DNA of 64,000 bases, from assembly GCF_002878395.1 (NCBI RefSeq), contig NC_061115.1, positions 157,026,257 to 157,090,256 on the forward strand. Direction: 5' to 3'. The notes beneath the pieces are model-generated. The model was not told the origin of the DNA, did not search any database, and saw only the letters and a list, made by a program, of their open reading frames with translations. Both the position numbers and the translations under genes were made by a program. The stretch comes from Capsicum annuum. Taxonomy: Eukaryota > Streptophyta > Magnoliopsida > Solanales > Solanaceae. This document shows positions 1 to 11,039 of the stretch, piece by piece (within the stretch, counting starts at the first letter, position 1; every line of letters starts with the position of its first letter).

Positions 1-1917
1 ACCCTAGGATGTAACCAAAGAAAGTAAATAACAAGAATTTCATTAATTCATCATATATCAAGCCATAAACTTTAATCCATTTGTACCATAACATATAATA
101 AATAAAATCTCAATGTCAGACTCGAACAAAAACTCAATATCATTATCATCATTATTTGCCAGACTTAAACTGGAACTCATGTCATAAATTCTCAAACTTT
201 AAACAGAACTCAATCTCAATAAATCTCCAAACTTGAAAAAGAACATGTATCAACTGTCATGTACCAATATAGCATAAAAATTAAGAATCTATACTCTTCA
301 AACTCTAAAGTATTTTTTTAAGGATGTTATACACCCAATAAGACTATGAAGAGCTAACAAGAGTCTTGGCCTAAGGTAGGTCGAAGGGGCCTACTACTAA
401 TCCCCATTATCTGTTCTAACAAAATTATATCTTTGAGTAGGCTAAGGTACCTAATTGAATTCTAAATGTTAAGTAATCCACAAGTAGCCCTAAGATAGCA
501 ATTCTACCTTAACATGAATAGCTTAGTCAATTACACCTAATAAACGGTTCGATAATAGTCTAAATAATCCAAATACTACTAATTATATCACCAAGACCTA
601 GTTTCTATTATCTCTTATATAGCAAAATATCATAAATATACTATGAATTAGCTCAATCTCTGAGGAAAATAAACCTATCCTACCTGGACACTGAAGAAAA
701 CCTCGAAGAAATCATCTAAACTATTGATTTCCATTTCTAAAAAGCTTTCGGTGGATTCCATACTATCAAAATCCTAATCTATTCATCACTATATGAATAA
801 TGATACCCATATTTCACTTTTGTTCTTTGGGTCCAAAATTATGTTAAAATCCTATGTGTTTCCCGCTTGCAAAATAAGACTTTCAAACTGACAACACATC
901 CCTCTATGCTCATAGAACATTTACATTAAAGAATGGGGCAATTTATGACCTAAAATGGTGATGTAATCAACCTACCAATTTTCTAGGGAAATTGGTGAAA
1001 ATAATGAGGGAAATTAAATATGGAATATTTGTAAAGTTATCTTGAATTCAGTGAAAAATGAGTAATTCAAGCTTAAGAACTCCCTAAAATCATTTACTAA
1101 TATCTATTCCATGTCTCCATTGGTTTTATGATTTTTAACTCTTGAAATTGAGTGAAAATCATAAGGAATTTGGGTAGTTGGGATATTTAAAGGATGCCCA
1201 TTCACCGCTTAAGTGGACAATAGGTCGCTTACATAATCACCACTTTCACGATACCCACTGCATACATGGCCAATGGTTAAGCAATCCTCTTGCCACTTAA
1301 GAGGCCTTCTCTTATTTGGTGAGGGCATCACTTAAGTGGCCCTCAACTAGGCTAGCCTCATCTCTTAAGAGACTGGCTGGCCGCTTAAGTGAATGCACCA
1401 GCTAAAAGAACCACCTGAAGACTTAGATTATTTTATGTCTCAACAAACCATTTAAGATTTTATTGGAATCTCGTATACACAAACAAACTATGCTACCTTA
1501 TAAAATTTAAAGTTTTAGACTCAACAACACATTTAAAATTTCCATCCGAGTTTGTTTCAATGAAATGTAGGTCCCACTTATAAGTTCCTTGTTTCTTAAG
1601 TTTCAACCAATATTCCAAAATAAGTTGAAAAGACTTGGTACCCAAAATACAAGTCCATCTATCCAAAAATAGACATTCTAAAGCTATTTAAACTATCAAG
1701 ATTGGAATACGAGCTTGCTTGACTGATGTATTTCTCAATAGCTAATTTTAACTAATAAAGACTTCAAAATTAGGAATTTGATCTAAAATCCAAACGAACT
1801 ACTCGATAATTGAATAGTCAACTCCAGGAAGTCATAAATAACTTAGAGAAACTATAGGAAATCTCTAAATAATAAGAATGATCAAAAATGTAGAAAATGA
1901 CCTAAAGGTTCATTATA
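1..1917 (-). repeat. Partial 3' LTR of minus-strand chromovirus A
   Basis: On the minus strand this is the beginning of a long LTR. The right end at 1917 aligns with the TGTAATGACC start of the LTR at 16006 (here decayed to TATAATGAACC), and a polypurine-like stretch and the end of the integrase/chromodomain lie just to the right. Segments around 1500-1600 match the reverse complement of the LTR at 16006 and also the LTR at 43635-44805, so these are one LTR family. The LTR runs off the left window edge. The related copy at 16006 is 3.2 kb, so roughly 1.3 kb should lie outside. No gene is seen inside it. Confidence 0.75.
1195..1400 (-). promoter_or_regulatory. Word island (CTTAAG) in LTR of A, next to TATA-like site
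   Basis: The palindromic core CTTAAG or near copies recur here in varied flanks (for example CCGCTTAAGTGG, CACTTAAGAGGC, CACTTAAGTGGCC, GGCCGCTTAAGTG). On the minus strand the block is followed by a TATA-like TTTAAATA near 1180. The position is equivalent to word blocks in the other LTRs of this window. A promoter-proximal role is inferred from position only. Confidence 0.5.
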
Positions 1918-3104
1918 ATATCCACTACTAATGGAAAGTTTGTCTATAAAAGTAACCAATTAGGATCTACATGAAGCCTAAAAAATGTAAGGGTATTGGC
2001 CCACATCTCACTATCAATCTACTAGGTAGCCTTCTCTACTAGGTGGTCTCGCCTCTGAACCTTAAATATTGCAATCTCTATAGTGCGTAATCTTCTGACA
2101 TCACTAGCTAATATGAGCACCAAATCCTCTACGAACGTTAATCGCTCATCCAATTGAACTAAGTCCCATATGAGCACATAACATGCACTCAGAATATCTT
2201 AAAGTAACATAGAAATATGAGAATATGGGGTGTACTACAGTAAAATTAAGGAGTAAGGTTAACTCATAAGCCACTTCACTAGCTATACGAAGGATAAAAA
2301 AGGGTCCAATATATTTGGGGTTAAGCTTGCCTTTTCTATTGAACCTCATCATACCCTTTATGCACGATACTCGAAGGAATATTCAATCACCAACCCATAA
2401 CCTCAATGCACAAAGTCTACAATATGCATAAGACTTATACCTACTCTAAGCTACCCTTAATCTATTATGTATCACCCTGACTCTATCCAATGACTCTTGA
2501 AACAAGAATGTACCATGGGATATAATCTAAGAGGTATCAAATCACCCAATCAGAGAACGATATTTCTTTCCATACAAAGTCTCAAAGGATACCATTTGAA
2601 TACTCGATTGGTAGATATTGTTATGCATGAACTATACAAAAGTTAAGTGATTGTCCCACTAGCCTCCTAAATCCCTAACACAAGCTCATAGCTTATCGTT
2701 GATATCTTGAATTATCAAATCCGACTGCCGGTTGGTCTGAGGGTAGAAGGATTTACTAAGATCTACCTAAATACCTAATTACTCTTGAAAAGCTCTTTAA
2801 AATCTAGTAGTGAATACTAAACCCCATAGTAAAATGATAGATATATGAACTCTATGCAAATGGAAAATCTCATGAAAATAGATATAGGCTAACCTCTCGA
2901 TAATGAAGGACGTTTAAAAGGGAATGAAATATGCTGATTTGGTCAACTGATCAAAAATGACCCAAATACTGTAAAAACCATGGGAAGTACAAGGAAAACT
3001 ACTAAAAAATTCCATGGTAATCCAATCCCCTCCACTCAAGAATAGTCAGTCTCTTAATTAAGCTACCAGGACTCTGATGCTCGGTATTTACTTACGAACA
3101 ACAT
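1918..3104 (-). pseudogene. Integrase C-terminal part and chromodomain remnant of element A
   Basis: Read on the minus strand, this is the 3' part of a Ty3/gypsy polyprotein. The stretch 2146-2352 encodes the post-core integrase module, with the recognisable MMRFNRKGKLNPKYIGPF followed by a VAYELTL-like strand. Bases about 1990-2110 hold a decayed chromodomain tail, and 2400-3060 the decayed integrase core. Integrase normally inserts cDNA into the host genome, and the chromodomain targets heterochromatin. The frame is broken many times, so the copy is dead. The fragment stops at 3104, where element E1 is inserted, and the rest of the same polyprotein resumes at 13852. About 1918-1940 is the untranslated tail with the polypurine-like site. 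Confidence 0.8.
3100..3104. repeat. Target-site duplication AACAT, left copy
   Basis: AACAT directly precedes the TGTAATACC start of the 5' LTR. The identical AACAT follows the GTGTTACA end of the 3' LTR at 13847-13851. A 5-bp duplication is the size made by Ty3/gypsy integrases. Confidence 0.9.
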
Positions 3105-5952
3105 TGTAATACCCCACAAGTTTAGACATTTTAGGATCATTCTTCGGACTCATGAGTAATAAATTTTTAGTTCTTTGGTAGTGTTATGATCAAGTTTGAT
3201 TCATGTTAAGGCCTCAAAAGTGTCCTAGTTAATAGACGAATCAAAATATTTCCTTACCGATTGAATTCTGGAGAAAGATATTGATATAGTAAACTTTAAA
3301 TGAGCATATCTCTCGTTATAAAAATAATTTATGAGATAATGACCCACTAAAAGATAGATAATTGAATTAGATTTCCAAAGATACCAATTTTGCCTAAATC
3401 TGATATTGGAGTAAGGAGTTATGACCATTTTACTCCAGCAAGTAAGGCTGGGAAACTGAGTGATGACATTCGTGATAAGCTGTCACAAGTGGAGGACTTA
3501 TCATCAATGTCTTTGCCATTGGTAGATTTCCACACCTAGTGACCATATTTTGTGATAAGTCATCATGCCCGTGATGGCCTATAACCAATGTCGTCAACCT
3601 TAACCAGAAAATCATGATTTTACCTTTTTATGACGACATTTCATGAAGACTTATAACTAGCTTGATGACTTATCATGAATATCATGAGCAATTTTTTTCC
3701 AGCAATTGAGGGACTTTTTGCAAGGGCATTTTGGTCTTTTCCTTCACTTCCCATGACTTATAACCCTCAAGGAGCGTATTATCTTCCATTCTCTTTAGTT
3801 AAACATCTCAAAAAGCTCTCTCATACACTCCCAACCACAAGATAAGGGTTTTCTCTAAAGATCATCTCCTTAAGAACAAGAACATTCTCTACCAAAGTGG
3901 TTAAAACCTAGTCAAGAAAAATCAAGAGCAAGCCTAAGGATTTCTTCAAGAACCTTCAGAAACATTAGATCTCTTTCAAGATTCAATCACTAAGGTATGC
4001 GTAGTGTGCATTTGTTTGTCCCTTTCATCCATGGAGCTCAAGAATCATATTTTAAATTATAAATTGTGATTTACTTGTTGTGTTATTACTATGTTCATGT
4101 TGATTATTGTTGTTTGGAATTAAGGTTGTATCTTGATGTGTTTTTCATGAATCATGTGAGTAGGTTAGTTGAAACCTATGTATTTTGGATGGATTAAGAT
4201 TGTGAAATTGATAAGTACACCTATGCCTAAAGTTGTTCATGAAAGATGTTTGATAAAATGCCAAGAATGATAGAATCCATGTTTTTATGACTTAATAGTG
4301 GTTAAATTACAATCCCATGTTCTATTCTTTATGACTCCACATGAACTCCATGTTATTATTGTGTGTTATTATTGTGATATGGAATGAGCATTATATTGAA
4401 GCAAAACAAGTATATACATGTTGTGTGCATCGCCTTCCATGTATAAGATGTTGAGAACCAAGTGTAGTATGAAATCCCCTACTTATGATATTTTGAATTA
4501 TGGACTCTATTCTTATGATCTAGTCAGTCATGTGTGTCAGTTTCATTCCATTGAATCATGGGGGTACTTGTACCTGAAAAATATAGCTGTGTGCCTAGAT
4601 TCGTGTCATGTTGTCACGATAATCTAAGTCAATCCATGAACTATAGAACTCAAATAGTCATGTGACTCAGGAAATCTCAAAAATCTCATGATCTTAGTTA
4701 ATTCTGAGATAATAGTACTATTCTGTTAGTCAACAAAAGTTAGTTACTCAGTCCATGTACAGTCAGTTAATCACGTTCAATCTCTTCAGATGGGAGTAGA
4801 AGTTAGCACTGAGTGGAGCCAAGGGTAGGAACTCACCTGCTAGATAAGAGTGATTCTTAGCAGTCATCCTTGTGTTCTATAACTACGTAGCCAGCCTAGG
4901 TCAAGAAAGCTTAACCTATAAAATTAGGGTTGATGAGGTGATTTGACCTAACAGACCAGGGTCCCACCATTCTTATTCGAGTACCTTGCCAGACAAGGGT
5001 CACTCACAGCTTGTCCTTACCAGTTGTGCGGTATTGACACCTTTTCAACTAGGGCACAAATTGGACCTCAACTGAGCTATTATAGTGCATTTGGGGCATG
5101 TTGGTTAAACAACTACCGCCCACAGTTTTAGTCTCAGTCTTAGCAAATAACTCAGATAGTTCTTCAGATTTTAGTATACTAGAACTGTCAGATATAGTCA
5201 ATTCAATTATAGTACAGAACTTAGATAGTTCCATCAGATTCAGGACTGTCAGACACAGTTATCTATGTAATTAGAAATCCCAGTATTAGTCATGTTAGAT
5301 ATCAATAAACCATTTATTATCATACAGATCTTGATATCACATATTCACGATCTCTGTTACTATGTATGTATGTTTCCACTCTCACATTCATATTAGTCAT
5401 TCAGTTAGCATTGCTCATGTAAGTAATTTGTTTTGCATGTAGCCTACCTCAATCTTATACTCAGTACTTTTAGTTTTACTGACGTATTTGTGCTATGGTG
5501 CTTTCTTTTATGTTACACCATAGGTTCAGAGCCACGTGTTCCAGATCAGCAATAGCATTCATATTTTAGTATACAGAGGTGCAGTGATTTCTCTTCATTC
5601 GAGAATGATATGATTTGACCTCATTTATTTTCATCAATTATCTTTCAGTTTACAGAGTTAGTTGGAGACATATTCCTTTAACTCCTTATTGAGACAGTAT
5701 TTAGAGGCTTTTGATTTAGTTCAAATTTATTTCAGACTTCAATTATTTTGGATATTTGTTACCCCATATGAATGTCATGATTTGTCAGATATTTTATTCA
5801 GTTAAACCTTATGGTCTATTGTTCATGTTTTATGTATTTTACATTTATATTATGCAGTGTACAGGTACAATTATCTGTCATGGGTTAGCTTGTGGTCCTT
5901 CGGGGTCATAAGTACTGTGTAGTATTTTGGTTTAGAAAATTGGAGTGTTACA
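3105..5952 (+). repeat. 5' LTR of E1
   Basis: The 2848-bp repeat starts TGTAATACCCC and ends GTGTTACA. It matches 11040-13846 along its whole length. Near the end is a block containing GGTTAGCTTGTGGTCC that recurs in the 3' LTR and in the LTR of element E, a candidate R/U5 region. Short open frames inside (for example 4418-4627) recur only because the LTR is repeated and show no protein similarity. Confidence 0.92.
3445..3690 (+). promoter_or_regulatory. Word island (GTGATGACATT / GACTTATCA) in 5' LTR of E1
   Basis: Variants of TGATGACATT, CGTGATAAG, GACTTATCA and AATGTCGTCA alternate in both orientations for about 250 bases. A pyrimidine-rich TTTTGGTCTTTTCCTTCAC and the probable transcription start/leader follow. 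The matching block in the 3' LTR is at 11350-11600. The promoter-proximal role is inferred. Confidence 0.5.
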
Positions 5953-5956
5953 TACT

Positions 5957-5970
5957 TGGTGTCAGAGCCT
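5957..5970 (+). other. Primer-binding site (initiator tRNA-Met) of E1
   Basis: TGGTGTCAGAGCCT lies four bases after the LTR end. It differs by one base from the usual plant tRNA-Met PBS, TGGTATCAGAGCC. It primes minus-strand cDNA synthesis. Confidence 0.9.
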
Positions 5971-6029
5971 AAGGTTCAATTAAGTCCTAGGAAGTCTGAA
6001 AGCCACAACTAGTTGAGTCTTGTACATAG

Positions 6030-6046
6030 GTGTGTTGCGCGCCACA
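6030..6046 (+). promoter_or_regulatory. Conserved leader stem-loop of E1
   Basis: GTGTGTTGCGCGCCACAT forms a short stem (GTGTG against CACAT, one mismatch) about 60 bases after the PBS. The same structure is at 56176-56193 in element E, and decayed homologous leaders are in B and B2. A packaging or dimerisation signal is possible but inferred. Confidence 0.45.
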
Positions 6047-6170
6047 TTATGTGAAAGAGTCTATAAGATGTTTTAGGAATAGTTCCCTTCTTTCAATATT
6101 CAAGTCATGTTAGTGATAATGATCTCAAGTTAAACTCTCAGTCTAAATTGTTCTTGTCTTATTTCAGAAC

Positions 6171-7330
6171 ATGTCTCCAATGAGAAGAAACCAGCCAGCT
6201 CCTCGGCCGAAAGATCCTTTGGGTGAACATATTTCTCATACGGAGTTTAGGGCCACATTTACCATACTTTCTCAGTCTGTTGGTGCCCAAAATGAATGGA
6301 CAACAGCTATTTTAGCCAATCCTGTGGCCAACTCAGCCGCAGATAGGATTTAAGACTTTACCCGAATGACCCCTCCATCTTTCTTTGGGTCTAAGTCTGA
6401 TAAAGACCCCCAGGAATTCATTGACCAAGTCCAGAAGGTCATAGACATCATGGAGTTACTTATTATCAGAGTGTAGAGTTAGTTGCATACCAGTTATAGG
6501 ATGTTGCTCAAAGTATGAGAGGTTAGAGGATGCAGGTCATACAGAGTGGGAGAAATTTGTCATGGCTTTCTTAGACATTCTTTCCCTAAGATCTTAGGGA
6601 GGCAAAAGTTATAAAGATCATCACCTCAAGTAGGGAAATATGATGGTTAAAGAGTACTCTCTCAGATTTACTCAGTTAGCTAGATATGCGCCTCATGTAG
6701 TTGCAGACAATAGGGCTAAGAAGAGCAAGTTCGTGTCATGGGTGAATGATAGCGTGGTAAATGAGTGTAGGTCTGTGATGCTAAAAAATGATATGACTTT
6801 AGCCAGGTTCATGACTCATGCTCATCAAATAGAGGAGAAGAAGATTAGGACTAGGGAGAGGTAGAATAAGAGAGTAAGGTTAGGGAGTTTCAGTTTTTCT
6901 CAACCTAAATTGGAAGGAGGAAATCGTTAACAGTTTTTTCCTGATCCAACAGTTCCATCTCCTTGTTCCACTAGTGCACCAGTGCCAAAATTCAAAGATG
7001 GAAACAATGATCTAGCACCAGGATCTAAGTCTTAGGGCAGTGTCAGTAGTGCCCGAACTAACCCCTTGTGTCAGACTTGTGGTAAGAACCATAAGGGTAC
7101 CTATAAAGCTTGTAGTAATGTTTGTTTTGGTTGTGGCAAGACAGGACATAGGGTTAGAGGATGTTCACATTCAGGTCTGTAGGGTTATTAGAGTCGTTCC
7201 ACAGCCCAGTTCGATCGCCCAAATCAGCAGGGTGCCAGTTCCAGTGCTACTGGTGGGCAACACCCAAATAGACTCTATGCACTTCAGACCCAACAAGATC
7301 AGGAAAATTCTCCTAATGTCGTTACTGGTA
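6171..7330 (+). pseudogene. gag: gag remnant of E1
   Basis: The capsid/nucleocapsid region starts with ATG at 6171 (MSPMRRNQPAPRPKDPLGEH) shortly after the leader. The conserved gag core includes GMVKEYSLRFTQLARYAP-like residues near 6640-6700. A zinc knuckle C-x2-C-x4-H-x4-C (CFGCGKTGHRVRGC) lies at about 7121-7162, preceded by a second CxxC-like stretch. Gag packages the RNA and forms the virus-like particle. In-frame stops (for example at about 6351, 6862 and 7033) and a frameshift near 6590-6640 break the frame. Several stops replace expected Gln codons. The longest open piece, 126 codons in RT downstream, shows how fragmented the polyprotein is. Confidence 0.88.
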
Positions 7331-7800
7331 TTTTGTAGATTTTCAATGTTCATGTATATGCTTTGCTAGATCCAAGTGCATACATGCTTTTTGTTACTTT
7401 TTATATAGCAAGCAATTTTGGAATCAGTCCTAAAATTTTAGCATAGCCCTTTTTAGTCTCTACCTTAGTAGGTAAAACCATCATAGCTCAGTAGGTATAT
7501 AGGAACTGCCCAGTTATGATATTTTAGAAAGCCACGTCAGCAGATTTAGTTGTGTTAGAGATGACTGATTTTGATGTCATTCTTGGCATATATTGGCTTT
7601 ATTCCTGCTATGCCACAGTCAACTGCAGAAATAGGATAGTTCAATTTTAGTTCCCGAATGAGTTCGTCTCAGAGTGGAAGGGTAATATTCATCTTTCAGG
7701 GGTCAGCTTGTTTCCTACCTTCGAGGAAGGAAAATGATATCTAAGGGATATGTTTAATATCTAGTTCATGTTAAAGACTCTAGTTTTGAATATCCCACTC
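7331..7800 (+). pseudogene. Protease remnant of E1
   Basis: The frame VHVYALLDPSAYMLFVT at about 7342-7400 is the retropepsin active-site region, with the catalytic Asp kept but the usual DSG-type triad changed to DPS. About 60 residues downstream, LEMTDFDVILGIYWL marks the end of the protease fold. Retropepsin normally cuts the Gag-Pol polyprotein. Stops interrupt it at several points, and spacing to gag suggests one continuous ancestral gag-pol frame. Confidence 0.8.
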
Positions 7801-8770
7801 TCGAATCAGTCCAATTTGTAAATGAGTATTCAGAAATGTTTCCCGATGATCTTCCAGGCATTCCTCCCAAAAGGGAATAGACTTCGGCATTGACCTTATT
7901 GTAGATACTCAGCTAATTTTTATTCTGCCATATAGAATAGCACCAGCAGAACTCAGAAAATTGAAAGAACAATTGAACGATCTCGTAGATAAGGGATTTA
8001 TTAGACCCAGCATTTCCCCATGGGGTGCACCAATCTTATTCGTGTGTAAAGATGTTTCTCTCAGGATGTTCATTGATTACCATCATCTTAGTAAAGTCAT
8101 GGTCATGAATAAGTATACTCTTCCTAGGATATATGAATTGTTTGACATACTTTGGGGTGCCAGTTATTTCTCCAAGATAGACCTTAGATCAGGCTATCAC
8201 CCGCTCAGAGTTGGAGAATGTGACATCCTAAAGATAGCTTTTCATACTCGGTATGGTCACTTCGAGTTTTTAGTCATATGCTTTGGTCTTACCAATGCCC
8301 CAACCGTATTCATAGACTTGATGAACCGTGTATTAAAGTAGTACTTGGACATGTTCATCATAGTCTTCATAGATGATATCCTGGTTTATTCCTACACAAA
8401 GAGCTATCATGAAAGATCATCTTAGACTTGTTCTTCAGATCCTCAGAGATTACTAGCTATTTTCCAAATTTAATAAGTGTGAGTTTTGGCTAAGTTTAGT
8501 AACATTTCTTTTCCATATTATTTCTGGCGATGGCATTAGAGTAGATCCTCAAAAGACTAAAGTGGTAATAAATCGGCCTCACCCTATCTCTCCATCAGCT
8601 ATCAGGAGTTTCTTGGGTTTTAGTAGCTTTTATAGATGGTTTGTTGAGGTATTTTCTTCTATTTCATCCCCTATGTACAGATTGACTCAAAAGAAGCTCA
8701 AGTTTCAGTGGTCAGATTCTTGCGAGAAGAGTTTTCAGGAGTTGAAGACTTGACTCACCTCAGCTCCAGT
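7801..8770 (+). pseudogene. Reverse transcriptase remnant of E1
   Basis: The longest open piece is 7961-8341 (126 codons): [16 protein letters not shown] at the fingers, [25 protein letters not shown] and [17 protein letters not shown]. The catalytic FIDDILVYS follows after a stop at 8339-8341. The connection domain SFLGFSSFYRWFVEVFSSI lies at about 8600-8680. The enzyme copies element RNA to cDNA. Both active-site aspartates are still encoded, but the frame is closed by stops and a small insertion after FIDDILVYS. Confidence 0.9.
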
Positions 8771-9180
<410 letters not shown>

Positions 9181-10735
9181 AAAGAAGATAGCTCAAGAAA
9201 TCCATTAGCTTGCTAGACTAGGTATTCTCTTAGTAGATTCTTCAGAGGATGGTGTATGTATTTAGAGTAGTTCAGAATCATCTCTAGTTTCTGAGGTGAA
9301 AGAAAAGCAAGACAGGGATCCCAACCTTATCAATCTAAAAGAGTCAATCAAAGATCAGGAGGTTGAGATTTTCTCCTAAGGGGGAGATGGTGTCCTTCGT
9401 TATCATGGTCGTCTCTGTGTTCCAGATGTGGATGACTTGACAGGTTCTTGTAGAGGCACATGGTACATGATACTCTATTAATCCAGTGGCCACTAAGATG
9501 TACCGTGACTTATGGAAGATCTATTGGTGGAGTGGGATGAAGAGAGATGTTATGGCTTTTGTGGGTAAGTGCTCTATATGTCAGCAGGTTAAGATAGAGC
9601 ATCAGAAGCCTAGTTGTTCCATGCAGGAGTTCACTATTCCTACTTATAAGTAGGAAGAAGTGAACATGGACTTCGTGATGGGTTTTCCTCGAACTCGTCA
9701 TTAGCATGATTTAGTTTGGGTCATTGTAGACAGGATGACCAAGTCATCTCATTTCCTTCCAGTCTATACCTCTTATTCAACCGAGGATTACGTGAAACTA
9801 TACATCAGGGAGTTGTCAGATTACAAGGGGTTCCACTATCTATTATCGTAGATAGAGGTACCCAGTTGACATCTCACTTCTGGAAAGCATTCCAAAAGGG
9901 TCTTGGTTCTTAACTTTATCTCAGTAAAACTTTTCATCCTCAGGCAGATGGTCAAGCAGAAAGGACCATTTAGATTCTAGAAGATATGCTAAGGGCATGT
10001 GCAATTGATTTCAAGGGAAGTTGGGATGACCACTTTCCTTTGATTAAGTTTGCATAGAACAATAGCTATCATTCCAATATTCAGATGGCTCCATTCAAAG
10101 ATCTGTATGGTAGGAGGTGCAATCTCCAATTAGTTGGTTCAAAGTTAGTGAGGCCTCAGTCATAGGGACTGACTTAGTGTTTGATACCTCAGAGAAAGTT
10201 CAGTTAATCAGAGAAAGACTTTGGGCTACTCAGAGCCGACATAAGTCTTATGCAGACGTTTGTAGAAAGGATTTAGAATTCGAGGTTGATGATTTTGTCT
10301 ATCTCAAGATCTCTCCTATGAAGGGGGTGAAGAGATTCAACAAGAAGGGAAAGCTCAGTCTCCGATATGTCAGTCCTTTCAAAATTCTTAGTCGCTTGGG
10401 CAAGGTAGCTAATGAGCTCAAATTGCCTCCAGATATAACTTCAGTTCATGCAGTCTTCCATGTCTCTTTGCTCAAGAAGTGCATAGGTGACCATTCAAGT
10501 GCAGTCCCTACTCAGAGCATGGATATCCAGAACAACATCTCTTATGAAGAGATTTTGGCAGAAATTCTAGACTATCAGTCTCCTAGACAGAGGAACAAAG
10601 AAGTCCCTCTAGTCAAAGTTCTTTGGCAAAACTAGTCCGCTGAGTGAGCTACTTGGGAACCAGAAGTAGATATGCATACCAAGTATCCTCACCTCTTCTC
10701 TGCCAATTCATATAAAGCTCTAGGTAATAGTTTTC
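9181..10735 (+). pseudogene. Integrase and chromodomain remnant of E1
   Basis: The zinc-binding domain is visible near 9500-9600 (YWWSGMKRDVMAFVGKCSICQQVK). The core follows with NMDFVMGFPRTRH near 9660-9705, then a frameshifted middle. The C-terminal module is open from 10117 to 10635 (172 codons): RHKSYADVCRKDLEFEVDDF, then KGKLSLRYVSPFKIL. A chromodomain runs across 10540-10710 (EILAEILDYQSPRQR, KEVPLVKVLW, ATWEPEVDMHTKYPHLF), broken by stops at 10633-10650. This chromodomain assigns the element to chromoviruses. Confidence 0.9.
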
Positions 10736-11039
10736 CTTAATATTATTTGTTTCATGTTCAGGATTCCATTTACGAATTTGGTACTAAATATCATTGCATT
10801 CGGTCACACATACATGTAACAGTTCAGTCACGTAATCATGCATCAGCTATGCATGAGTTCAGCTTGTCAATTACGCATCAGATATGCATGTTCAGTATGT
10901 TCAGATATAGTCAGCTTATCAGTCAGGCCAGTCATATTGTAATATTTCAGATGTTACATCCCTTAAGTAAGGCCAGTACATTAGTAATCTCAACTTAGTC
11001 AGTCCCATCCGAGGATGAATGTTCCCAAAGGGGAGATAT
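10736..11039 (+). other. 3' untranslated region and polypurine tract of E1
   Basis: No protein similarity is seen. There are short imperfect repeats of ATGCATCAG / ATGCATGTTCAG. The region ends in GAGGATGAATGTTCCC and the PPT AAAGGGGAGATAT, directly abutting the 3' LTR. The same PPT context precedes the 3' LTR of element E. Confidence 0.8.

Noticed and set aside
4418..4627. Small protein repeated at 4418 and 12278
   Set aside because: The two frames are the same place in the two LTRs of E1. They differ in length and frame, and sit in non-coding LTR.
5957..5970. Fragment of a tRNA gene
   Set aside because: The tRNA-like bases are the primer-binding site; no cloverleaf follows. The same applies to the PBS sites at 19208, 22397, 52595 and 56102.
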